Source: Bifidobacterium breve
GTDB taxonomy: Bacteria > Actinomycetota > Actinomycetes > S36-B12 > UBA5976
Assembly: GCA_945861165.1 (NCBI GenBank)
Contig: CAMATO010000050.1
Coordinates: forward strand, 1 to 7,255
Direction: 5' to 3'
Length of the DNA: 7,255 nt
Shown here piece by piece: positions 1-6,779 of the stretch. Both the position numbers and the translations under genes were made by a program. The first letter of the stretch is position 1, and each line of letters opens with the position of its first letter. The notes below the pieces were generated by a model. That model had not been told where the DNA came from and ran no database searches. It was given only the letters and a program-made list of their open reading frames with translations.

Positions 1-530
1 CGGTGGATTAAATAAACTTTGGAAGCAAATCTGGTTAAGAAAGTTGCTTCTTCTAAAGCAGAATCTCCCCCACCAACTACAGCAATTGTTTGTTCTTTAA
101 AAAAGAACCCATCGCAAGTTGCACAGTATGAAACCCCACGACCACTTAATGTTTCCTCTTTTGCTAAACCAATCTTTTTGTAACCAGATCCTGTGGCAAG
201 AATTACTGCTTTAGCTTGGTAAGTATTTCCGCTGCCATCTTGAATTATTTTCACGTCACCTTTTAAATCAACTTTTATGGCATCGTCTGTGATAAATCTG
301 GTGCCAAACTTTTCAGCTTGGGCGCGCATCTCTTCCATTAAAACTGGACCCATGATTCCTTTTTGAAAACCAGGAAAATTTTCAACTTCAGTGGTGTTCA
401 TTAACGCACCACCTGCGGTGACAGCTCCTTCTAAAAGTATTGGGGAAAGTTGAGCTCGTGCTGCATAAATTGCTGCAGTGTATCCAGCAGGACCACTACC
501 AATTATTACTAAAGGTTCAACTTTGTTCAC
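1..530 (-). CDS. trxB: Thioredoxin reductase TrxB, N-terminal 176 residues (3' part beyond window)
   Basis: NADPH-dependent FAD enzyme that keeps thioredoxin reduced in the cytoplasm. My translation of the minus strand gives the FAD-binding GSGPAG motif at residues 11-16, the TAGGALMNTTEVENFPGF signature at 38-55, an ILATGS FAD-domain motif at 110-115, the redox-active pair CATC (Cys136 and Cys139) followed by DGFFF, and the start of the NADPH-binding domain, GGGDSALEEATFL, at 153-165. This is the usual order for low-molecular-weight TrxB of about 310 residues, so roughly the last 130 are missing at the left edge. The start is GTG at 530-528; an in-frame TAG lies three codons upstream (539-537), so no longer start is possible. 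An AGG five bases before the GTG is at best a weak ribosome site. It lies 81 bases downstream of sigM on the same strand and has its own candidate promoter. In relatives the thioredoxin gene usually follows. Confidence 0.97.
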   Translation of the reverse strand, partial: MNKVEPLVIIGSGPAGYTAAIYAARAQLSPILLEGAVTAGGALMNTTEVENFPGFQKGIMGPVLMEEMRAQAEKFGTRFITDDAIKVDLKGDVKIIQDGSGNTYQAKAVILATGSGYKKIGLAKEETLSGRGVSYCATCDGFFFKEQTIAVVGGGDSALEEATFLTRFASKVYLIH

Positions 531-570
531 AAAAACCTAATTCTGTTGAATGAATATTGTTTAGATATTA

Positions 571-598
571 ATTCTAGTGTGTACTTTTTTTGTTACAA
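571..598 (-). promoter_or_regulatory. Candidate sigma-70-like promoter of trxB
   Basis: On the minus strand TTGTAA (598-593) is followed after 16 bases by TAGAAT (576-571). These match the housekeeping consensus at 4 of 6 and 5 of 6 positions. Transcription would start near 563, leaving a leader of about 33 bases before the trxB GTG. The site lies in the sigM-trxB gap, so trxB can probably be expressed apart from the upstream operon. I looked for the SigR/SigH disulfide-stress motif (GGAAT, about 18 bases, GTT), known for trxB in Streptomyces, and did not find it here. Confidence 0.5.
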
Positions 599-611
599 CT
601 TAAGGCTCGCT

Positions 612-1166
612 TTAGTTGTCTAGTTGCAACTTTTGGGCAAGTTTCAGGTGAGCACGGTGGCAACGACTTTTAACAGTGCCTGGAGCGCAGTTTAGTTTTT
701 GTGCAGCATCAGCAATAGTCCAGCCCGCAAGATCAATTAACAGCACAACATTTCTTTGATTTAGGGGTAAAGACTTTAAAGCGTTGACCACATCTATGGA
801 CAAGTCTTTATCGTTTATTTGACTAAAAATTTGCGGTAAGTCGTTAGGCAGTTCATATACCGGATGAGATTTCAAAGCTCTAATTTTATCTATGGCGGCA
901 TTGGTAACAATTCGAAACAACCAAGTCGAGACCGCTGCTTCTCCTCTAAAGTTGTGAGCTGATCTCATCACGGAGATTAAAGCGTTTTGTACGGTGTCCT
1001 CAGCATCTGCATTATTTTTTGTGATTCGAAATGCCACTGCCCTCATTTTTGAATTATGTCTTTTAAATAGTTCAGCTAACGCATCTAATTCTCCATGAAC
1101 ATACAAATTTAGTAATTCTTTGTCATCAACTTCTAAATAATTTTGTATTGGAGAAAGTAATGTCAT
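612..1166 (-). CDS. sigM: ECF-family RNA polymerase sigma factor, SigM type
   Basis: A 184-residue group 4 (ECF) sigma factor that would direct RNA polymerase to a stress regulon. Region 2 spans about residues 27-97, with the core-binding and -10-melting helices (DAEDTVQNALISVMRSA at 54-70, FRGEAAVSTWLFRIVTNAAID at 73-93). Region 4 spans about 124-178, with the helix-turn-helix around GWTIADAAQKL and CAPGTVKSRCHRAHLKL (160-176) that reads the -35 element. There is no extra C-terminal domain. The SigM name rests on this sequence type and on position between murJ and trxB, as in M. tuberculosis and Corynebacterium, where SigM controls thioredoxin genes. The ATG at 1166-1164 comes 16 bases after the murJ stop and has no clear Shine-Dalgarno sequence. 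No anti-sigma gene follows before trxB, unlike M. tuberculosis (Rv3912), so its control is unclear. Confidence 0.93.
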   Translation of the reverse strand: MTLLSPIQNYLEVDDKELLNLYVHGELDALAELFKRHNSKMRAVAFRITKNNADAEDTVQNALISVMRSAHNFRGEAAVSTWLFRIVTNAAIDKIRALKSHPVYELPNDLPQIFSQINDKDLSIDVVNALKSLPLNQRNVVLLIDLAGWTIADAAQKLNCAPGTVKSRCHRAHLKLAQKLQLDN

Positions 1167-1182
1167 CCAATAAAGATAAAGG

Positions 1183-2784
1183 CTATTTAATTATTTTCCT
1201 ATAGGTATTTGTTATAACCTCAATTTTGAAGACAAAACTGAGCACAAAATAAATAAGTGAACCAGATAAGCCCCAGACAAAAACTTGTGTTAAACATTCT
1301 GTGAAAGAAATATTATTTGCAAAAAGATTAAACTGCTTACCTATGTAAAATAACGAAATGCCCATAATTACCGAAGCAACTACTGGATTTAATGCTGACT
1401 TCATAAATTTAAAAGATCGCAAATCTAGTTGTTTTTTATTTAAGAAATACCACAGGATTGGGGTTACCAAGACGTATGAGGAAACATAGCCAATAACTAA
1501 TCCAAGAACTTTGTTGTTTTCTGGCAAGTAATTAAACAAATAAATAGCAACAGTTAAGTTAACAATGTTTAACACAATGTTTATATAAAAAGGGGTCTTG
1601 GTGTCTTCTAGGGCATAAAACCCTCTCAACAATAGATAAAACATTGAAAACGGAACTAAGGAGATTGCAAAAATACTTAATAAATAGCCAGTGGCTCGCG
1701 CATCAGTAACTGTTGCTGCACCACGAGCAAAAAGTAGTTGAGCTAAAGGCTGTCCAATAAAAAACATGATGATCGAAATAGGCAACATTAGGGAAACAAG
1801 GGAGAGAGCAGCTTTATTAATAGCAGCAGATAATTTACTAATTTCTACACTGTTTGCCATATCACTAAACCGTGGCAATAAAGCAGTGACTAACGAAACT
1901 GCAATAACAGAATGGGGAAGGATAAAAGTTAAGAACGCATTTTGGTATGAAGTGAAACCAACACTATTTTCTAAGGTGTTTGCCCCAGCTGCTAAGCGGG
2001 TGATGACTGCGTAGGTTATTTGATTAACTATCACAAATCCAACAGTCCAAAAAGCTAAATTACCTGCAGTTGTTAAACCGGCACCTTTAAATTTTGTGGT
2101 GAAACTAAATTTGTAGTTAATAAGTCGTAAAGCTGGGATTAATGAGATAGCCTGCACCATTACCCCAAATGTTGTCCCCAGTCCTAAAATTGTCATTTCT
2201 TGATTACTAAACGAACTGGAAATCGTTATGTCATGGGCGAATTTAATAAATATAAGTGCTGTCGTGATCATGACTAGGTTATTTAGAATTGGAGCGAACA
2301 TTGGCAACGCAAAATGTTCTCGCGAATTCAGGACTTGTTGCAAAATTGTGTAAAGCCCATAAAAAAATATTTGAGGTAATAATAACCGAGCAAAAAATAC
2401 TGACTGATGCAAAGTTTCACTTGACCAAGAACTTGGGGCGTAGATACTTACTATTTGGGGGGCAAGCACCACAGCAAATATTGTTAGTAGCAGAAGTATT
2501 AAGCCCACCAGCGTTAATAATTTATTTGTATAAGAAACACCTTGATCTGAATCATTTTTCATATGTCTAACAAGTTGAGGCACAAAAACACTATTTATAG
2601 CACCCCCAACTACTACTACATAAACAATTGTGGGCAATGAATTTGCAATAGAAAAAGCATCAGCAAAAGTCCCAAAACCAATTGCAGCAATTACTGCAGC
2701 AGAACGAATAACCCCAGTGATTCTAGAAATTATGGTGCCAAGTGCCATGGCTGAACTAGCACTAGTTAATGATTTACTGGCCAT
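1183..2784 (-). CDS. murJ: Lipid II flippase MurJ (MviN family)
   Basis: An integral membrane protein of 533 residues that moves the peptidoglycan precursor lipid II to the outer face of the membrane; its hydrophobic segments fit the 14-helix MOP/MurJ fold. Visible family motifs are SRITGVIRSAAV (20-31), FADAF (40-44), GGAINSVFVPQLVR (60-73), LNSREHFALPMFAPILNN (152-169), ALLPRFSDMA (301-310), LFARGAAT (351-358) and RGFYALEDTKTPFY (387-400). These match the actinobacterial subtype. The protein ends soon after the last helix and lacks the C-terminal pseudokinase and extracellular domains of M. tuberculosis Rv3910, which bind FhaA. ATG 2784-2782 overlaps the end of the DUF6049 gene (ATGGCCAGTAA), suggesting translational coupling. 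sigM follows 16 bases after its TAG. Confidence 0.95.
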   Translation of the reverse strand: MASKSLTSASSAMALGTIISRITGVIRSAAVIAAIGFGTFADAFSIANSLPTIVYVVVVGGAINSVFVPQLVRHMKNDSDQGVSYTNKLLTLVGLILLLLTIFAVVLAPQIVSIYAPSSWSSETLHQSVFFARLLLPQIFFYGLYTILQQVLNSREHFALPMFAPILNNLVMITTALIFIKFAHDITISSSFSNQEMTILGLGTTFGVMVQAISLIPALRLINYKFSFTTKFKGAGLTTAGNLAFWTVGFVIVNQITYAVITRLAAGANTLENSVGFTSYQNAFLTFILPHSVIAVSLVTALLPRFSDMANSVEISKLSAAINKAALSLVSLMLPISIIMFFIGQPLAQLLFARGAATVTDARATGYLLSIFAISLVPFSMFYLLLRGFYALEDTKTPFYINIVLNIVNLTVAIYLFNYLPENNKVLGLVIGYVSSYVLVTPILWYFLNKKQLDLRSFKFMKSALNPVVASVIMGISLFYIGKQFNLFANNISFTECLTQVFVWGLSGSLIYFVLSFVFKIEVITNTYRKIIK

Positions 2785-2796
2785 TTTTTCTGGCCA
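2774..2796 (-). promoter_or_regulatory. Gene overlap and small hairpin at the murJ start
   Basis: The DUF6049 stop and the murJ start overlap in the 11 bases ATGGCCAGTAA (2784-2774). TGGCCA occurs at 2778-2783 and again at 2791-2796; because it is its own reverse complement, the two copies can form a 6-bp stem with a 7-base, A-rich loop in the mRNA. The UG of the murJ AUG would lie in the stem. A ribosome finishing the DUF6049 protein would open it, which fits translational coupling. The overlap is certain; a regulatory role for the hairpin is inference. Confidence 0.4.
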
Positions 2797-4798
2797 ATCT
2801 TATTCTTTTAACAATAGAAATTGTAGATAAAAGTAGTAACGCTAGAAATGCAAAACCAGTGAAATAAGTGGCAACCGTACTGTAGGCAGCAGATCTAACT
2901 GAAATTATTTTTGGATCCCCGTACTTGACACCATCACGTGTGTAAAGTTGCAAAGTTACATCTACAGCTCCAGTTCCTTGCACAGAACCGGTAAAACTTA
3001 AACTTTGCTTACTGTTTGCAGCAATTGTGATCAGATCTAATTCTTCAGATTTGAAACGGAAAGAGGGAGTTCCCTTAGCACTTAGTTTTACAATTACTGG
3101 TTCAGCAAAATCATTGGCGATAGTTACCGGAATTGGTCCTTCATCACTTGGAATCACCACAGAGTTTCCAGCCAAAATTCTTACTTTGTCTCTACTTTCT
3201 TGCAAAGTTTGGTTGATGCCGTTAATAAAATCTCGGGCTTGGCTGGGAGCACTTTGCCAATATTGTGAACCTGAGCGAAGTATTGCGGTTGCAAAATCTC
3301 CACTAACCACACCTGGTTGTTCAAATAGACCTGTTAATTGAGCTAAAAGTGATTGTGCTTTTTTAATTCTGGACATCTGGTCACTACTTAATTCGGTATT
3401 ACGTGCAGTAAAACTGGTTAAAAAATTGTCACGTTGCACAGTTGATACATCTTTATTAAGCAACTGCCAAGCTTCAGTTGTTTTTACCCAAGGGGCCCCG
3501 GTAACAGAACTTGCAAAAACTGATGCCCCTTCACTGGTTGGTTCCCAGTAAGCAGGGGGCGAAACTACAATATTTCTTTCCACATTAGGTAATTGCAAAG
3601 CTATTAATAAAGTATCTGCGTAAAGCCGTTGTCTCTGTAAACTAGTTTGAGCAGCATTCTCAACCAAAATATTGGCAGCATTTGAAAGCAGTGAATCAGT
3701 TAAGAAAACTTTTACTCGACCGTTTGGTGTCACAACTGTGGTGGTACCAGAAGGGGTAAAAGTTGTTCCAACCACAGCAGGTAAAGCAGCATCAGGTAAT
3801 ACCACCGCATTAGTTCCTAATGAATTTGCTAAGCCAATGACAGTTTCAGAAACAGGATATTTATCTTGAAACAGAAATGTTCCACCAGTAGTGAACCCAA
3901 GTTTTTGTTCGGTTGTTGGTCTAGCGATTGTTACTGATTGTTCAAAAGCACTCTTAGCTTTGTTTGTTTGCATTGCAGCTAAATCGGCATTTGCGTAGGT
4001 CATGGACCAACGTTCTTTTGCCGCGACAGATGTTCTTAGTTCATTGAACCAGGTAGAAATTTCATTGACATAAAGTCCATTAACTTTTTCTTTAGTACTC
4101 ACCACAAAATAGCCTTGGGATGCTTTGGCAGCTAAATCTAGTAAATCTGGATCGAGTAACCAAACAACATTATTAAGTCTGCCCGCATTTAAAATATTTC
4201 TTAATCTTCCCGTTGCTGTTGTTGATTTAGGAATAGTTTCATCTAATAAAAATCCTTCACCACTTCTTAACGGCGGAGCTGTGACAGGCCAAAGTAAAGT
4301 TATCCCTAAAGGTGTTACCAAATTTCGGTCAGGTAGATATGGCACAACAGTGAAAGCTGAACCTAAGGTTTCAGCATCAGTTATTAGTTGGAATCCAACT
4401 AAGTAAGCGCCAGCACCCCTACTTAAAAGTTGAGCGGCATTAATACCTATTGAAAACGGTTCTGTTGCTCCAGGTTTTAAATCAGGAACTTTATAAATTT
4501 GACCCCGCGGGATTAACTCTGCTGGAGCATCAGCACCTAGTGCAGTGTTTAAAGCACTTCTACTAACTATGGGATCAGAGAGTAAGAGCTGGAGAGACAA
4601 ATTAGTTAAATTTGCACTGGTTTTATTTCGGTAGGTACCTTGAAATAAAACTGTGTCACTGCCCACCGGGGCATAAGGAGTCACAAGATCAAGTGAAACT
4701 TCTACGGAATCGGCAGCAGCCAAACTTGGAACAGCCAGTGCTGAAACGATTAAAGGGGCAATAAATATCGCTATTAATCGCTGCCTTATTTGTTTCAC
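2774..4798 (-). CDS. Exported, membrane-anchored protein of the DUF6049 family (Rv3909-like), function unknown
   Basis: Counted from GTG 4798-4796 the protein has 674 residues. A signal peptide occupies about residues 1-29 (positive MKQIRQR, hydrophobic stretch, then SLAAA before Asp30). A beta-rich, immunoglobulin-like region follows (LVTPYAPVGSDTVLFQGTYRN), then a mixed middle part with LWPVTAPPL, WLLDPDLLDLA and YANADLAAM that faintly resembles a hydrolase or deacetylase-type barrel. A second immunoglobulin-like domain spans about 545-636. One membrane helix at about 642-663 and the basic tail KRIRLARKNGQ end it, so the bulk faces outside. A longer reading from TTG 4825 is open, but it would place nine extra residues before the signal peptide, and a -10-like TATTCT ends 7 bases before the GTG. 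The family is known from the same place beside murJ in other actinobacteria; its role is unknown. No catalytic residue can be assigned. Confidence 0.85.
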   Translation of the reverse strand: MKQIRQRLIAIFIAPLIVSALAVPSLAAADSVEVSLDLVTPYAPVGSDTVLFQGTYRNKTSANLTNLSLQLLLSDPIVSRSALNTALGADAPAELIPRGQIYKVPDLKPGATEPFSIGINAAQLLSRGAGAYLVGFQLITDAETLGSAFTVVPYLPDRNLVTPLGITLLWPVTAPPLRSGEGFLLDETIPKSTTATGRLRNILNAGRLNNVVWLLDPDLLDLAAKASQGYFVVSTKEKVNGLYVNEISTWFNELRTSVAAKERWSMTYANADLAAMQTNKAKSAFEQSVTIARPTTEQKLGFTTGGTFLFQDKYPVSETVIGLANSLGTNAVVLPDAALPAVVGTTFTPSGTTTVVTPNGRVKVFLTDSLLSNAANILVENAAQTSLQRQRLYADTLLIALQLPNVERNIVVSPPAYWEPTSEGASVFASSVTGAPWVKTTEAWQLLNKDVSTVQRDNFLTSFTARNTELSSDQMSRIKKAQSLLAQLTGLFEQPGVVSGDFATAILRSGSQYWQSAPSQARDFINGINQTLQESRDKVRILAGNSVVIPSDEGPIPVTIANDFAEPVIVKLSAKGTPSFRFKSEELDLITIAANSKQSLSFTGSVQGTGAVDVTLQLYTRDGVKYGDPKIISVRSAAYSTVATYFTGFAFLALLLLSTISIVKRIRLARKNGQ

Positions 4799-4811
4799 AT
4801 CTTGAAGAATA
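4798..4811 (-). promoter_or_regulatory. Candidate leaderless promoter of the DUF6049-murJ-sigM operon
   Basis: TATTCT (4811-4806, minus strand) fits the actinobacterial -10 pattern TANNNT. Exactly seven bases follow before GTG 4798, so the first transcribed base would be the start codon itself. The -35 region 17 bases upstream (CTCAAA) is weak. No Shine-Dalgarno sequence precedes the GTG, which agrees with a leaderless message. Confidence 0.45.
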
Positions 4812-4862
4812 GGTGACGCGCCCAAAACTTTGAGGCATCCCTTCAGGAATAACGCGTGGTTC

Positions 4863-4876
4863 TAGGCTCTCATGAG
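4863..4876 (+). promoter_or_regulatory. Candidate leaderless promoter of pcnA
   Basis: TAGGCT (4863-4868) fits TANNNT and is followed by seven bases and then GTG 4876, the same spacing as on the opposite strand. The -35 region is poor. The only Shine-Dalgarno-like bases (AGG, 4864-4866) lie inside this -10 box. The call rests on a short degenerate motif plus its spacing. Confidence 0.35.
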
Positions 4877-6318
4877 TGAGCACTAGTGAAAATAAATCCA
4901 CAGCCTCAAATCGCATCTTGAGTGCATTAGGTGAAGGCTCCCTGTTGTTAAAAGAGCTTGGTGAATTGTTTACTAAAAACGGATATGAAATTTCTCTGGT
5001 CGGTGGACCGGTGAGAGATGCAGTTTTAGGAAAACAAGTTAAAGATCTTGATTTAACCACAAATGCAAAGCCTGCTGAAATTCAAAAATGTTTAAAAGGT
5101 TGGGCTGATTCAATTTGGGATGTAGGAATCAAATTTGGCACAGTAGGTGCCAAATTAAAAGATTACGTTTTTGAAATCACAACTTATCGCACAGAACAAT
5201 ATGAAGACACTTCCAGAAAACCAAGTGTGGAATTTGGGAAAACTTTGGAGGAAGATTTAGCTCGCAGAGATTTCACCATAAACGCTATGGCTTTACGATT
5301 ACCTAACTTTGAACTAGTTGATATCTATAACGGTTTAACGGATTTAAATAACAAAATTCTTAGAACACCACTTGATGCCCAAATTTCTTTTTCAGAAGAT
5401 CCTTTAAGAATGTTACGTGCCGCAAGATTCATGTCCAAACTTGATTTGAAACCCCAAGCAGACCTTGTTGAAGCAATGAAATCTTTAGCGGAACGACTAA
5501 AAATTGTTTCCATGGAAAGAATAAATGACGAATTTAATAAATTACTTTTAACCGATAAACCGCGACCAGGAATTGAACTATTGGTTGAAACTGGGGTGGC
5601 AGAACAGTTCTTACCAGAGTTACCCGCTTTGAAATTAGAAATAGATGAGCATCATCATCACAAAGATGTCTATCAACATAGTTTAACTGTGTTAGATCAA
5701 GTTATAGATTTGGAAAATAAACATGAACCACAAATTCAACCAGATCTAATTTTAAGATTAGCTGCACTATTACATGACATCGGAAAACCAAAGACCAGAA
5801 AATTTGAAGGTGATGCCAGAGTTTCTTTTCACCACCACGAAGTAGTGGGAGCTCGTTTAGCTAAAAAAAGATTAGAAAAACTTAGGTATTCAAATGAAAT
5901 AATTGAACAAGTTTGTTTACTAATTGAATTACATTTAAGATTCCACGGCTACGGTGATGGGAAGTGGACTGACTCCGCAGTTAGAAGATATGTGAGGGAC
6001 GCGGATGATGAATTAATTCGTTTACACAAACTAACCAGAGCTGACTGCACCACCAGAAATGAAGCAAAAGCTGAAAAACTTAGAAACGCCTATAACGATC
6101 TTGAAGAAAGAATTGTGGAATTATCAAAAGCAGAAGAACTAAACAGTATGCGCCCCGAATTAGATGGTGCAGAAATTATGAAGATCCTGGATATTAAACC
6201 AGGACCAGTTGTGGGCCAGGCTTACCAATTCTTGCTTGATTTAAGACTTGATAAAGGTGTGTTAGGAATTGAGAAAGCTACTCAGGAATTAAAAACTTGG
6301 TGGGCAAAAAACTCTTAG
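4876..6318 (+). CDS. pcnA: CCA-adding tRNA nucleotidyltransferase / poly(A) polymerase family protein with HD domain
   Basis: A class II nucleotidyltransferase of 480 residues that most likely adds or repairs the 3'-terminal CCA of tRNAs. The catalytic head has LVGGPVRDAVLG (41-52), the metal-binding pair Asp57/Asp59 in DLDLTT, RRDFTINAMA (130-139) and DPLRMLRAARF (175-185). A histidine-rich HD phosphohydrolase-type domain follows, with HHHHKDVYQHS (259-269), HDIGKPKTRK (300-309) and HHHEVVGARLAKKRL (319-333), then a helical C-terminal part. Length and order match actinobacterial proteins annotated as PcnA or Cca; sequence alone cannot separate CCA addition from poly(A) addition, but CCA addition is expected because relatives have this single copy. 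The start is GTG at 4876, since an in-frame TGA lies directly before it. It is divergent from the DUF6049 gene and 19 bases ahead of the DUF5318 gene. Confidence 0.94.
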   Translation: MSTSENKSTASNRILSALGEGSLLLKELGELFTKNGYEISLVGGPVRDAVLGKQVKDLDLTTNAKPAEIQKCLKGWADSIWDVGIKFGTVGAKLKDYVFEITTYRTEQYEDTSRKPSVEFGKTLEEDLARRDFTINAMALRLPNFELVDIYNGLTDLNNKILRTPLDAQISFSEDPLRMLRAARFMSKLDLKPQADLVEAMKSLAERLKIVSMERINDEFNKLLLTDKPRPGIELLVETGVAEQFLPELPALKLEIDEHHHHKDVYQHSLTVLDQVIDLENKHEPQIQPDLILRLAALLHDIGKPKTRKFEGDARVSFHHHEVVGARLAKKRLEKLRYSNEIIEQVCLLIELHLRFHGYGDGKWTDSAVRRYVRDADDELIRLHKLTRADCTTRNEAKAEKLRNAYNDLEERIVELSKAEELNSMRPELDGAEIMKILDIKPGPVVGQAYQFLLDLRLDKGVLGIEKATQELKTWWAKNS

Positions 6319-6325
6319 TTAGTTT

Positions 6326-6329
6326 AGGA
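6326..6329 (+). promoter_or_regulatory. Ribosome binding site of the DUF5318 gene
   Basis: AGGA lies 8 bases before ATG 6338. It is the clearest Shine-Dalgarno match in the window and supports this start inside the 19-base gap after pcnA. Confidence 0.6.
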
Positions 6330-6337
6330 TTATTGGC

Positions 6338-6775
6338 ATGTCTACTGTTACCGAAAACCAAATTGAAGATCCATCGTTTCCACGTGAAGTTGTTAACTAT
6401 GCGTTGCAAAGAAGATCATCAGTGCAGGCTTGGAAAAGTGGTCGAGTTTTAAAAACAGATTTATGTGACGCTGATCCTTATTTAAAAAAAGCAGCTCTTT
6501 TCCACGGAGTGAACACAAAGAGAATTTGCCCGGTGTGTGAAATAGTTAATTTGATTGAAATCTCATATGTGTTTGGAAAAGAACTAGGACCATTTTCAGG
6601 AAGAATTAAATCTCCACACGATTTATTAAGAATGAGTAAAGAACATGGTCAAATAAAGGTTTTTGTCGTAGAAGTGTGTCAAGGTTGTAGTTGGAATCAT
6701 CTTTATAGTTCTTATCTTTTAGGCGACGGTAAAACTAGACGCCCGCTTAAGAAACCGGCAGATTGGTTGGATTAA
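6338..6775 (+). CDS. DUF5318 family zinc-ribbon protein (Rv0049-like), function unknown
   Basis: A 145-residue soluble protein without signal peptide or membrane helix. Two cysteine pairs, CPVC (Cys64, Cys67) and CQGC (Cys114, Cys117), are spaced as in a zinc ribbon, one pair on each side of a beta-rich insert. An N-terminal stretch (FPREVVNYALQRRSSVQAWKSG, residues 14-35, in two parts around Tyr21) and the conserved DADPYLKKAA (44-53) resemble the DUF5318 family, which in M. tuberculosis (Rv0049) sits directly before the penicillin-binding protein gene ponA1. Here too a class A PBP gene starts 4 bases after its stop, so the two are probably cotranslated. The function is not known; a role as a zinc-bound adaptor for the PBP operon or for a nucleic acid is only a guess. 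Confidence 0.88.
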   Translation: MSTVTENQIEDPSFPREVVNYALQRRSSVQAWKSGRVLKTDLCDADPYLKKAALFHGVNTKRICPVCEIVNLIEISYVFGKELGPFSGRIKSPHDLLRMSKEHGQIKVFVVEVCQGCSWNHLYSSYLLGDGKTRRPLKKPADWLD

Positions 6776-6779
6776 TTAA

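Noticed and set aside
581..598. Run of seven T on the plus strand as a terminator
   Set aside because: No G+C-rich stem precedes it and no plus-strand gene ends there; on the minus strand it reads as A and falls inside the candidate trxB promoter spacer.
1766..2830. Three plus-strand open frames opposite murJ
   Set aside because: They lie antisense to conserved murJ codons, have no ribosome sites of note and show low-complexity translations typical of shadow frames.
3027..4406. Three plus-strand open frames opposite the DUF6049 gene
   Set aside because: They mirror the coding strand of a protein with coherent signal peptide, domains and membrane anchor; no independent coding signs.
4846..4850. 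GGAAT as a possible SigR/SigH -35 element before pcnA
   Set aside because: No GTT occurs 18 or 19 bases downstream, so the second half of the motif is missing.
4689..5060. Open frame of 123 codons on the minus strand across the divergent spacer
   Set aside because: It is antisense to the clear N-terminus of pcnA and out of frame with the signal peptide of the DUF6049 protein; its translation has no recognisable motif, including no Nudix box.
5325..5513. Minus-strand open frame of 62 codons inside pcnA
   Set aside because: It is opposite the conserved DPLRMLRAARF region of PcnA and has no family resemblance.
5650..5661. Four consecutive His codons in pcnA as an unusual metal-binding tag
   Set aside because: This is the normal start of the HD domain in this family (HHHKDVY type), not an insertion.
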